Origin: CAYZIB01 sp964478425
Lineage (GTDB): Bacteria > Bacillota_I > Bacilli_A > Acholeplasmatales > WRBM01
Length of the DNA stretch: 64,000 nt
Assembly (NCBI GenBank): GCA_964478425.1
Contig: CAYZIB010000006.1
Location: 1 to 64,000 of the forward strand
Direction of reading: 5' to 3'
The notes under the pieces were generated by a model that made no database searches, was not told where the DNA came from, and saw nothing but the letters and a program-made list of their open reading frames with translations. A program made the translations under genes and the position numbers. Below, piece after piece: positions 9,691-17,386 of this stretch (position 1 is its first letter; each line of letters starts with the position of its first letter).

Positions 9691-9718
9691 TTGACATAAA
9701 TATTTTTTTCTGTATAAT
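9691..9718 (+). promoter_or_regulatory. Promoter of the str operon
   Basis: A perfect TTGACA at 9691-9696 and TATAAT at 9713-9718 with a 16-nt spacer. It is the best -35/-10 pair seen in the window, as expected for ribosomal protein genes. The leader of about 100 nt is unusually long for this genome. Confidence 0.9.
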
Positions 9719-9744
9719 AATAGTGTTGAATTATCGAATTAAAG

Positions 9745-9811
9745 AAGTTTTGGCTTAATTATACCAAAACTTATATTTAAGGACGAAAATGAACCACCCG
9801 AGTGTGTGGTT
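9745..9811 (+). promoter_or_regulatory. rpsL leader with two hairpins
   Basis: Hairpin 1 is a perfect 9-bp stem (AAGTTTTGG 9745-9753 with CCAAAACTT 9764-9772) and a 10-nt loop. Hairpin 2 pairs AACCAC (9792-9797) with GTGGTT (9806-9811) and ends one base before the Shine-Dalgarno region of rpsL. Neither has a T tail, so control of translation or stability is more likely than termination. A short frame from ATG 9789 (20 codons, overlapping the rpsL start) also exists. I cannot match the leader to a named RNA family. Confidence 0.5.
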
Positions 9812-9825
9812 AGGAAGGAGAAATT

Positions 9826-10242
9826 ATGCCAACAATAAATCAATTAGTTAAAAGCGGAAGAACTGATAAGACAGTAAAATCTAAATCACCAGCTTTAGGT
9901 GTTGGATTTAACACATTAGCAAAAAAACAAACTAGTATTAGTTCACCACAAAAGCGTGGAGTTTGTGTTCGTGTTACTACTATGACTCCTAAAAAACCGA
10001 ATTCAGCTTTAAGAAAATATGCGAGAGTTCGTTTATCAAATGGTATTGAAGTTACTGCTTATATTCCTGGAGAAGGACATTCACTACAAGAACATAGCGT
10101 TGTTTTAATTCGTGGTGGACGTGTTAAAGACTTACCAGGGGTTAGATATCATATCATTCGTGGTACTATGGATACAACAGGTGTTGCAAACAGAAAACAA
10201 GCAAGATCTAAATATGGTGCTAAAAAACCAAAAAATAAATAA
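9826..10242 (+). CDS. rpsL: 30S ribosomal protein S12
   Basis: A 138-residue decoding-centre protein of the small subunit. The hallmark TPKKPNSALRKYARVRLSNG carries the lysine at the streptomycin-sensitive position, and the second conserved loop IPGEGHSLQEHSVVLIRGGRVKDLPGVRYH is intact. It is first in the str operon rpsL-rpsG-fusA. The Shine-Dalgarno AAGGAG lies 6 nt before the ATG, directly behind a leader hairpin that may control it. Confidence 0.99.
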   Translation: MPTINQLVKSGRTDKTVKSKSPALGVGFNTLAKKQTSISSPQKRGVCVRVTTMTPKKPNSALRKYARVRLSNGIEVTAYIPGEGHSLQEHSVVLIRGGRVKDLPGVRYHIIRGTMDTTGVANRKQARSKYGAKKPKNK

Positions 10243-10274
10243 TAACTGTTTAAATTAAGGAAGGAGGAGTAATC

Positions 10275-10745
10275 GTGCCTAGAAAAGGACATATTGCTAA
10301 AAAAGACGTATTACCAGATCCAATATACCAATCAAAAGTTGTTACTAAAGCAATAAACGCTATTATGTTGGATGGTAAAAAAGGTGTTGCTCAACAAATT
10401 TTATACGGAGCATTTAATAGAATACAAGAACTTACAGGTAAAGAACCAATGGAAGTTTTCAATCAAGCTCTTGAAAACATTACTCCATTATTAGAAGTTA
10501 GATCAAGAAGAATTGGTGGTCAAAACTATCAAGTTCCATGCGAAGTTAGACCAGAAAGAAAACAAACATTAGCTTTAAGATGGTTAATTAATTATTCTAG
10601 ATTAAGACATGAAAAAACAATGGAAGAAAAATTAGCCAAAGAAATAATCGATGCATCTAATGGAACAGGGGCATCAGTTAAAAAACGTGAAGATACTCAT
10701 AGAATGGCTGAAGCAAATAAAGCTTTCGCACATTATCGTTTTTAA
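10275..10745 (+). CDS. rpsG: 30S ribosomal protein S7
   Basis: A 156-residue primary 16S rRNA-binding protein that nucleates assembly of the 30S head. It starts with MPRKGHIAKKDVLPDP and contains the conserved EVRPERKQTLALRWLINYSR and the C-terminal REDTHRMAEANKAFAHYRF. It begins with GTG at 10275, behind the strong Shine-Dalgarno AAGGAGGAG. It lies 32 nt after rpsL and 18 nt before fusA. S7 is the autogenous regulator of the str operon in E. coli; whether it binds this mRNA cannot be told from sequence alone. Confidence 0.99.
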   Translation: MPRKGHIAKKDVLPDPIYQSKVVTKAINAIMLDGKKGVAQQILYGAFNRIQELTGKEPMEVFNQALENITPLLEVRSRRIGGQNYQVPCEVRPERKQTLALRWLINYSRLRHEKTMEEKLAKEIIDASNGTGASVKKREDTHRMAEANKAFAHYRF

Positions 10746-10763
10746 TTAGTAAGGAGAAATAAT

Positions 10764-12833
10764 ATGCCAAGACTTATATCTTTAGACAAAACAAGAAATA
10801 TTGGAATCATGGCTCATATCGATGCGGGAAAAACAACAACAACTGAAAGAATTTTATATCATACAAAAAAAATTCATAAAATTGGTGAAACGCATGATGG
10901 GTCAAGCCAAATGGACTGGATGGAACAAGAACAAGAAAGAGGAATTACAATAACTTCTGCTGCAACAACAGCTTTTTGGAAAAATCATAAAATTAATATT
11001 ATCGATACTCCTGGTCACGTTGACTTTACTGTAGAAGTACAAAGATCTTTAAGAGTATTAGATGGTGCAATTACAGTATTAGATGCACAAGCAGGTGTTG
11101 AACCTCAAACAGAAACTGTTTGGAGACAAGCCACTGAATATAAAGTTCCAAGAATAGTTTTCGTAAATAAAATGGATAAAACAGGTGCAAACTTTGAATA
11201 TTCAATTGATACTATTCATAAAAGATTAGGAGCAAACGCTCATGCTATTCAATTACCTATTGGTAGTGAAGATAGTTTTAAAGGAATGGTTGACTTAGTA
11301 TTAAGAAAAGCTTATGTATTTGATGGTGGATCAGATGAAAATTATGAAGAAGTTGAAATTCCAGCAAATCTCCTTGATGAAGTAGAATTAAAAAGAAATG
11401 AATTAATCGAATCATTATGTGATTTTGATGATGAAATTGCAATGTCTTACCTTGAAGGTGAAGATGTTTCAGTTGAAAAAATTAAAGAAGTTATAAGAAA
11501 AGCAGTATTAAGTGGTGAATATTTCCCTGTATTATGCGGAACTGCATTTAAAAATAAAGGTGTAAAATTTGTACTTGACGCTGTTTTAGATTATTTACCA
11601 TCACCATTAGATGTTAGACCTACGTATGGTACAGATGATGATAACAATCAAGTTTTAATCAAAGTTGGTGATGATGAACCATTTAGAGCATTAGCATTTA
11701 AAGTTATGACAGACCCATTTGTTGGTAAATTAACTTTCTTTAGAGTTTATTCTGGTACATTAACTGCTGGATCATATATTAAAAACTCTACTAAAGGTAA
11801 AAAAGAAAGAGTCGGAAGATTATTACAAATGCATGCTAACAATCGTGAAGAAATAAAAGAAGTTTATTGTGGAGATATTTGTGCAGTAGTAGGTTTTAAA
11901 GAAACAACTACTGGAGATACTATTGTTGATGAAAAAGATAATATCGTTTTAGAACAAATGCATTTCCCAGAACCAGTTATTTCTGTTGCAATTGAACCAA
12001 AAACTAAAAATGACCAAGATAAAATGGCAACAGCATTAATTAAACTTGCTGAAGAAGATCCAACATTTAAAACTTATACTGATCAAGAAACAGGACAAAC
12101 TATCATAGCTGGTATGGGTGAGTTACACTTAGATATCATTGTTGATAGATTAAAAAGAGAATTTAAAGTTGGTGCTAACATTGGTAATCCACAAGTTTCA
12201 TATCGTGAAACAATTACTAAAGTTGGTGAAACTGAAGGTAAGTTTGTAAGACAAAGTGGTGGACATGGTCAATATGGACATTGTTTAATTCGCTTTGAAC
12301 CAAATACTGATAAAGGATTTGAATTTGTTGATGCTGTAGTTGGAGGAGTTGTTCCAAAAGAATATATTCCTGCAGTTAAAAAAGGATTAGAAGAATCATT
12401 AAATAATGGTGTATTAGCAGGATATCCAATTATTGATATTAAAGCTACATTATATGATGGATCATACCATGAAGTTGACTCATCTGAAATGGCATTTAAA
12501 GTTGCTGCATCATTAGCATTAAAACAAATTAAAGAAAAATGTTCTCCTGTTTTATTAGAACCAATAATGGAAGTTGATGTATTAGTTCCACAAGAATATG
12601 TTGGAAATATTATTGGTGACTTAGTAAGAAGACGCGGTAAAATTGAAGGACAAGAACAAAAAGGAAATGCGATTTCAATAAGAGCTTCAGTACCACTTGC
12701 TGAAATGTTTGGATATGCAACATCACTTCGTTCTAATTCACAAGGTAGAGGAACATCTACAATGCAATTTAGTAAATATGAAGTTTGTCCAAAAACTGTT
12801 GCTGAAGAAATAATGAAATCTCGTGGAAATTAA
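10764..12833 (+). CDS. fusA: Elongation factor G
   Basis: A 689-residue translocase GTPase, normal full length. The GTPase motifs are AHIDAGKTTTTERIL (G1), the switch II region IDTPGHVDF and NKMDKTGA. Domains II-V follow, with the domain IV sequence SGGHGQYGHCLIRFEP and the C-terminal signature PLAEMFGYATSLRSNSQGRG. The start has a Shine-Dalgarno AAGGAG. It is third gene of the str operon. A 9-bp inverted repeat separates it from tuf. Confidence 0.99.
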   Translation: MPRLISLDKTRNIGIMAHIDAGKTTTTERILYHTKKIHKIGETHDGSSQMDWMEQEQERGITITSAATTAFWKNHKINIIDTPGHVDFTVEVQRSLRVLDGAITVLDAQAGVEPQTETVWRQATEYKVPRIVFVNKMDKTGANFEYSIDTIHKRLGANAHAIQLPIGSEDSFKGMVDLVLRKAYVFDGGSDENYEEVEIPANLLDEVELKRNELIESLCDFDDEIAMSYLEGEDVSVEKIKEVIRKAVLSGEYFPVLCGTAFKNKGVKFVLDAVLDYLPSPLDVRPTYGTDDDNNQVLIKVGDDEPFRALAFKVMTDPFVGKLTFFRVYSGTLTAGSYIKNSTKGKKERVGRLLQMHANNREEIKEVYCGDICAVVGFKETTTGDTIVDEKDNIVLEQMHFPEPVISVAIEPKTKNDQDKMATALIKLAEEDPTFKTYTDQETGQTIIAGMGELHLDIIVDRLKREFKVGANIGNPQVSYRETITKVGETEGKFVRQSGGHGQYGHCLIRFEPNTDKGFEFVDAVVGGVVPKEYIPAVKKGLEESLNNGVLAGYPIIDIKATLYDGSYHEVDSSEMAFKVAASLALKQIKEKCSPVLLEPIMEVDVLVPQEYVGNIIGDLVRRRGKIEGQEQKGNAISIRASVPLAEMFGYATSLRSNSQGRGTSTMQFSKYEVCPKTVAEEIMKSRGN

Positions 12834-12835
12834 AA

Positions 12836-12866
12836 TAATGCATTAATTAATACTTGCATTATTATA
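12836..12866 (+). repeat. Inverted repeat between fusA and tuf
   Basis: AATAATGCA pairs perfectly with TGCATTATT. It lacks a proper T run, so it is a weak terminator at best. It could attenuate read-through from fusA into tuf or stabilise the fusA 3' end. Confidence 0.5.
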
Positions 12867-12882
12867 TAAAATGAAGTAAAAT
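12854..12882 (+). promoter_or_regulatory. Possible separate tuf promoter
   Basis: TTGCAT at 12854-12859 and TAAAAT at 12877-12882 are 17 nt apart. The -35 overlaps the inverted repeat. This would give tuf its own transcript with a leader of about 35 nt. Confidence 0.4.
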
Positions 12883-12922
12883 AAATATAAATTAGAATTG
12901 GAAAAATATTGGAGGAAAAAAA

Positions 12923-14107
12923 ATGGCAAAACAAAAATTTGAACGTACTAAACCACATGTTAATATTGGTACAATCGGTCACGTTGACCATGGAAAAACT
13001 ACTTTAACTGCTGCTATTACTCTTCATTTATCAAAACAAGGTAAAGCACAAGCTAAAGACTATGCTTCTATTGATAGTGCACCAGAAGAAAAAGAAAGAG
13101 GAATTACTATCAATACAGCCCATGTTGAATATGAAACAGATACTCGTCACTATGCCCATGTAGACTGCCCTGGTCATGCTGACTATGTTAAAAATATGAT
13201 TACAGGTGCTGCACAAATGGATGGTGGTATCTTAGTTGTTGCTGCAACAGATGGACCAATGCCTCAAACTCGTGAACATATCTTATTATCTCAACAAGTT
13301 GGTGTTCCAAAAATTGTTGTATTCTTAAATAAATGTGATATGGTTGACGATGATGAATTAGTTGACTTAGTAGAAATGGAAGTTAGAGAATTATTATCTG
13401 AATATGGATTCGATGGTGATAATACTCCTATTATCCGTGGATCAGCTTTACAAGCTTTAAATGGAGATCCTAAATGGGAAGCTAAAATTGATGAATTAAT
13501 GGAAGCTGTTGATACTTATATCGATACTCCATCTAGAGATGTTGATAAACCATTCTTAATGCCTGTTGAAGATGTTTTCACAATTACAGGACGTGGAACA
13601 GTTGCTACAGGACGTGTTGAACGTGGACAATTAAGAGTTGGTGACCAAGTAGAAGTAGTTGGTATTAAAGAAACTCAATCAACTGTTGTTACAGGTGTTG
13701 AAATGTTCCGTAAATTATTAGATTATGCAGAAGCAGGAGATAATATCGGTGCATTATTAAGAGGTATTGCTAGAGAAAACATCCAAAGAGGACAAGTTTT
13801 AGCAAAACCAAAATCAATTCATCCTCATCACAAATTTACTGCACAAGTATATGTATTAAGTAAAGATGAAGGTGGACGTCATACACCATTCTTCTCAAAT
13901 TATCGTCCACAATTCTATTTCAGAACTACTGACGTTACAGGTATTATTACATTACCTGAAGGTACTGAAATGGTTATGCCTGGTGATAATACAGAAATGA
14001 CTGTTGAATTAATTCACCCAATTGCTGTTGACCAAGGAACTAAATTCTCTATCCGTGAAGGTGGAAGAACAGTTGGTGCTGGTTCAGTAGTTACAATTAT
14101 TGAATAA
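12923..14107 (+). CDS. tuf: Elongation factor Tu
   Basis: A 394-residue aminoacyl-tRNA delivery GTPase, standard length. G motifs are GHVDHGKTTL, DCPGHADYV and NKCDMVD. Domain II shows GRGTVATGRVERGQ, and the C-terminal beta-barrel ends with SIREGGRTVGAGSVV. The Shine-Dalgarno GGAGG lies 8 nt before the ATG. Codon use is richer in GGT, CGT and GCT than in neighbouring genes, consistent with very high expression. A strong terminator follows. Confidence 0.99.
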   Translation: MAKQKFERTKPHVNIGTIGHVDHGKTTLTAAITLHLSKQGKAQAKDYASIDSAPEEKERGITINTAHVEYETDTRHYAHVDCPGHADYVKNMITGAAQMDGGILVVAATDGPMPQTREHILLSQQVGVPKIVVFLNKCDMVDDDELVDLVEMEVRELLSEYGFDGDNTPIIRGSALQALNGDPKWEAKIDELMEAVDTYIDTPSRDVDKPFLMPVEDVFTITGRGTVATGRVERGQLRVGDQVEVVGIKETQSTVVTGVEMFRKLLDYAEAGDNIGALLRGIARENIQRGQVLAKPKSIHPHHKFTAQVYVLSKDEGGRHTPFFSNYRPQFYFRTTDVTGIITLPEGTEMVMPGDNTEMTVELIHPIAVDQGTKFSIREGGRTVGAGSVVTIIE

Positions 14108-14125
14108 TTTAATAAATTGTAAGAT

Positions 14126-14160
14126 AAATGTAGACATAAAAAAGTGTCTACATTTTTTTA
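14126..14160 (+). terminator. Terminator of tuf
   Basis: A 10-bp stem AATGTAGACA with TGTCTACATT is followed by T(7). Confidence 0.92.
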
Positions 14161-14204
14161 TAATAATATAATGTAGCTGATTATAGAAAAGTTTGATAAA
14201 AATT

Positions 14205-14252
14205 TAAAACCCCAATTGAGTATAGAACTTAACTGGGGTTTAATTAATTTTT
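14205..14252. terminator. Second hairpin, probable bidirectional terminator
   Basis: AAACCCCA and TGGGGTTT form a GC-rich 8-bp core that extends with mismatches (TT, AGT against ACT, AA). T-rich sequence follows on the plus strand, and an A/T-rich run lies on the other side. It can terminate the minus-strand gene ending at 14312. It was also considered as a small RNA, but no promoter was seen. Confidence 0.6.
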
Positions 14253-14311
14253 TAGTGTCTGCTTTTTATTGATAATTTTATTTTATAATTTACTTTTTTT
14301 TATATAATTGT

Positions 14312-15070
14312 TTACTCATTCATATCTAAATGAATAATAGTTTCATAATCTAATTTTTTTAAATCAATTTTAACAGTTTCATAATTAATATTTTTTATTT
14401 CCATATCAGGCCATATAGAACGATTACATGTTTTATTTTCATCCCATATTTCATTGTTTAATTTAGCATTTTTAATTTTTAAATTTCTCATATATAAATT
14501 ATGATTTGTGTTTTTTAAAACAATTAATGTCCAATCTTCTAAACCAAACTTAATATCTTCTGGAAAATCTAATGCATAATTTTGTAAATATGAAGTATTT
14601 ATTCCTGATTTTTTTGATCCTTTTGTTTTGAATGTTTTATGATCTAACAATTTTAACGTGTTTAAATCAAATACACTAATAGTAGCTTCATCATCATTAT
14701 TAGAAGAATCTAAAACTAAGCGATAGTTGCCATTTCCTTTTAAATTTATATTTGATTCATACCAAAAATCTTGTCCTACAAATGTATCAAAAACATTATA
14801 AAAAATATGCCATGTTCCATCTTGTCCGCAAACAAGACCTGCATCACAACAATTTATCCATTCGTTATTTTCGTTATGAATATCAATCCCTAAAAATGCG
14901 TATGCATTAATATGCATATTATTATCTTTTCTTTTAGTACTTAATTTTACTTCATCGAAATATACATCATATTGAGCCTTATTATAACCTATTTTAGAAT
15001 ATACAACATATGCTGGTCCATCACAATCACTCATTTTACCATAATTTTTAAAATTTATATTTGTTATCAT
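14312..15070 (-). CDS. Protein of unknown function, probably soluble beta-rich
   Basis: A 252-residue protein with no signal peptide or membrane segment; not recognised. It is rich in Asn, Asp, Tyr and Trp with alternating hydrophobic stretches (KAQYDVYFDEVKLS, TWHIFYNVFDTFVG, NYRLVLDSS), suggesting a beta-sandwich such as a carbohydrate-binding or lectin-like fold, but no catalytic motif is evident. Four cysteines lie at DCD, NCCDAG and VCGQD. AAGGAG precedes the ATG. It stands alone between the tuf terminators and the divergent cold-shock gene. Confidence 0.6.
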   Translation of the reverse strand: MITNINFKNYGKMSDCDGPAYVVYSKIGYNKAQYDVYFDEVKLSTKRKDNNMHINAYAFLGIDIHNENNEWINCCDAGLVCGQDGTWHIFYNVFDTFVGQDFWYESNINLKGNGNYRLVLDSSNNDDEATISVFDLNTLKLLDHKTFKTKGSKKSGINTSYLQNYALDFPEDIKFGLEDWTLIVLKNTNHNLYMRNLKIKNAKLNNEIWDENKTCNRSIWPDMEIKNINYETVKIDLKKLDYETIIHLDMNE

Positions 15071-15128
15071 AAAATTCTCCTTTTTTTAATTTTATTATAT
15101 CATACAAATTAATAATTTGAATATATTA

Positions 15129-15157
15129 TTGACTATTTTTTTTTATTATGCTATACT
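15129..15157 (+). promoter_or_regulatory. Promoter of the cold-shock gene
   Basis: TTGACT at 15129-15134 and TATACT at 15152-15157 are 17 nt apart. The leader of about 60 nt is U-rich and longer than usual here, as often seen for cold-shock genes. Confidence 0.75.
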
Positions 15158-15226
15158 AATAAGGTAAAAATTTATATTTCTATAATTTTTATTTGTGTTT
15201 TTTGTTGTATTATAAGGAGGGAAATT

Positions 15227-15433
15227 ATGACAGGAACAGTTAAATGGTTTAACGCTGAAAAAGGATTTGGTTTTATCGTTAGTGATAATGGTGGAGCAGA
15301 TATTTTTGTTCATTTCTCAGCTATAAAAGTTGATGGATATAAAACTTTAACAGAAGGACAAAAAGTTGAATTCGAATTAATAACTGATGAAAAAAGTGGT
15401 AAGGTAAGAGCAGGAGAAGTTCACATCTTATAA
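15227..15433 (+). CDS. csp: Cold-shock domain protein (CspA/CspB type)
   Basis: A 68-residue single-stranded nucleic acid-binding OB-fold protein that acts as an RNA chaperone. RNP1 is KGFGFI and RNP2 is DIFVHF, within the typical start TGTVKWFNAEKGFGF. Full length for the family. Start has a strong Shine-Dalgarno AAGGAGGG. It is monocistronic, with its own promoter and terminator. Any temperature control would act through the long U-rich leader; that is known for the family, not shown here. Confidence 0.97.
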   Translation: MTGTVKWFNAEKGFGFIVSDNGGADIFVHFSAIKVDGYKTLTEGQKVEFELITDEKSGKVRAGEVHIL

Positions 15434-15447
15434 GAAAATTAAAAATG

Positions 15448-15475
15448 AAAATCTGTTTAATTACAGATTTTTTTA
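15448..15475 (+). terminator. Terminator of the cold-shock gene
   Basis: AAAATCTGT pairs with ACAGATTTT around TTAATT, followed by T residues. Confidence 0.88.
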
Positions 15476-15519
15476 TTAAATTTACATATTATATTCATTT
15501 TATTATTAAATTATTATGA

Positions 15520-15525
15520 TATAAT
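15520..15525 (+). promoter_or_regulatory. Extended -10 element of tatD
   Basis: TATAAT preceded by TGA (TGn motif) lies 21 nt before the tatD ATG. No good -35 is visible, as expected for an extended -10 promoter. Confidence 0.6.
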
Positions 15526-15545
15526 ATTTTAAAGGAGTAATATAT

Positions 15546-16307
15546 ATGATTATTGATACACATTGTCATTTAAATGATGAAATATTTAATTCTGATTTAA
15601 ATGAATGTATAAATAGAGCTAAGGAAAATGGCATAGATAAAATGATTCTAGTTGGTTTTGATTATAAAACTAATTTAGAAGCTTTAAACTTATCTAGTAA
15701 ATATAATTGTTTTTATCCTGCAATTGGTATTCATCCTTCGTGTGTTTTAGAAAATGATTTAAGTTATTTAAATTTTATTATTGAAAATAAAGATAAAATA
15801 TATGCAGTTGGTGAAATTGGTCTTGATTTTCATTACGGAAAAGAAAATATGGAAGAACAAATTTTATTTTTTAAAAAACAATTAGATATTGCGTGTTTTT
15901 TAAATAAACCTGTAATAATTCATTGTAGAGATGCATATCAAATGACATATGATATTTTAAAAGAATATCAAGGAAAACTTAAAGGTGTAATGCACTGTTA
16001 TAGTGGATCATATGAAATGATGAAAGAATTTATTAAACTTGGATTTTTAATTGGTATTGGTGGAGTAGTTACATTTAAAAATGCATTGGAAATTAAAAAA
16101 TGTGTTTTAAATATTCCTCTTAGATATTTGGTTTTAGAAACTGATTGTCCCTATTTAGCACCTGTACCTTTTAGAGGAAAAAGGAATGAACCTGCATATT
16201 TAAAATATATTATTGATGAAATTGCAAGTATTAAAAATATTTTGGCTTCCGATATAATTGATATTACCACAAAAAATGCGTTAAAGTTATTTAATATTAT
16301 AGATTGA
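15546..16307 (+). CDS. tatD: TatD-family metal-dependent DNase/hydrolase
   Basis: A 253-residue amidohydrolase-fold nuclease. The metal ligands are visible as DTHCHLND at the N-terminus, GEIGLDFHY, VIIHCRDA, GVMHCYSG and LETDCPYLAP. Family members are 3'-5' exonucleases or repair-associated DNases; the Bacillus homologue is YabD. Shine-Dalgarno AAAGGAG. The stop lies 13 nt before the HtrA-like gene, so the two probably share a transcript. Confidence 0.93.
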   Translation: MIIDTHCHLNDEIFNSDLNECINRAKENGIDKMILVGFDYKTNLEALNLSSKYNCFYPAIGIHPSCVLENDLSYLNFIIENKDKIYAVGEIGLDFHYGKENMEEQILFFKKQLDIACFLNKPVIIHCRDAYQMTYDILKEYQGKLKGVMHCYSGSYEMMKEFIKLGFLIGIGGVVTFKNALEIKKCVLNIPLRYLVLETDCPYLAPVPFRGKRNEPAYLKYIIDEIASIKNILASDIIDITTKNALKLFNIID

Positions 16308-16320
16308 AAGGATGTTTTAT

Positions 16321-17361
16321 ATGAAAAAGAAAATTTGTTTTATAGTATTTTTATTTTGTTTGTTTTTTTTAGTATCGTGTATGCAACCAACAGATACTGT
16401 AATAACTAATATATATGATTTAGAATCAAGTATAACAGAAACAATTGAAAAAGTTTCTGAAAGTTGCATTGCTGTAATAAGTAAAGATCCATCTGGGGAA
16501 ACTTTAGGTACAGGTTCTGGTGTAATTTATAAAAAAGAAGATAATCTATATTATGTGGTAACAAATAATCATGTTGTATCTAGTGGTGTTTCATTTAGTG
16601 TTTATGTTGAACAATTAATATTTAAAACAGAATATGACGCAACATTAATTGGAACAGATGAAGATAATGATTTAGCTATTTTGACATTTACATCATCAAC
16701 TGAATTTAGTGTTTCAGAGTTATCTAATGTTGATGTGTTAAAAAAAGGACAATTTGTAATTGCTATAGGTACGCCTTTAGACTTAGCATTTTATAATACT
16801 GCAACATTTGGAATTATTTCTAATTTTAGTTTACAATATATCCAACATGATGCAGCAATTAATCCTGGAAATAGTGGAGGAGCATTATTTAATCAACAAG
16901 GTAGACTTATTGGAATTAATGTTGCTAAAAGAGCAACTGTTACAACTTCAACCGGAGAAATTGCAGTTGAAGGAATTGGATTTGCGATTCCAATTTCAAC
17001 AGTAATTTCATCAGTTAGTAAAATGGAAGAAAATAAAACAGTTATTAAAAGACCTGTTTTAGGAGTTACTGTTACATCTTTTGGTGGTTATAGATTAAAT
17101 TATGGTAGTTTAGATGATTTTGATGATTCTTTTATACCTGATGATTTAGAAGAAGGAATAATAGTAGTTAGCGTTACAAAAGATTCTGTTTTAGATAAAG
17201 CAGGTGTTATTGAAAAAGATATTATATTAAAATTAAATGGTGTTTATGTAAGTACTAGCGATTTAATGAAAGAAGAACTATGGAAATATAATATTGGTGA
17301 TGAAATAACGATAACTATTTTGAGAAATAAAATTGAATATACATTGAATGTAACATTATAA
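16321..17361 (+). CDS. htrA: HtrA/DegP-like serine protease, predicted lipoprotein
   Basis: A 346-residue extracytoplasmic quality-control protease. ATG 16321 is preferred over 16312, which overlaps the Shine-Dalgarno AAAGGA. The N-terminus is a lipoprotein signal peptide with a lipobox ending LVSC, so it would be lipid-anchored, whereas most HtrA proteins are held by a transmembrane helix. The trypsin-like triad is His84 (NNHVVS), Asp117 (DEDNDLAIL) and Ser185 (NPGNSGGAL). A C-terminal PDZ domain (about 240-345) contains the binding groove region GIIVVSVTKDSVLDKAG. It follows tatD closely and ends at a terminator. Confidence 0.93.
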   Translation: MKKKICFIVFLFCLFFLVSCMQPTDTVITNIYDLESSITETIEKVSESCIAVISKDPSGETLGTGSGVIYKKEDNLYYVVTNNHVVSSGVSFSVYVEQLIFKTEYDATLIGTDEDNDLAILTFTSSTEFSVSELSNVDVLKKGQFVIAIGTPLDLAFYNTATFGIISNFSLQYIQHDAAINPGNSGGALFNQQGRLIGINVAKRATVTTSTGEIAVEGIGFAIPISTVISSVSKMEENKTVIKRPVLGVTVTSFGGYRLNYGSLDDFDDSFIPDDLEEGIIVVSVTKDSVLDKAGVIEKDIILKLNGVYVSTSDLMKEELWKYNIGDEITITILRNKIEYTLNVTL

Positions 17362-17386
17362 AAGCTCAATATTTGAGCTTTTTTTA
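17361..17386 (+). terminator. Terminator of htrA
   Basis: AAAGCTCAA pairs with TTGAGCTTT and is followed by T(6). It sits between convergent genes and may also slow the opposite transcript. Confidence 0.85.

Noticed and set aside
9789..9851. Leader peptide gene (20 codons) before rpsL
   Set aside because: The Shine-Dalgarno (AAGGAC) is weak and the bases are better explained by the hairpin at 9792-9811; kept only as an alternative.
14205..14252. Small RNA gene at the GC-rich hairpin after tuf
   Set aside because: No promoter lies between it and the tuf terminator, and its place between convergent transcripts fits a terminator.
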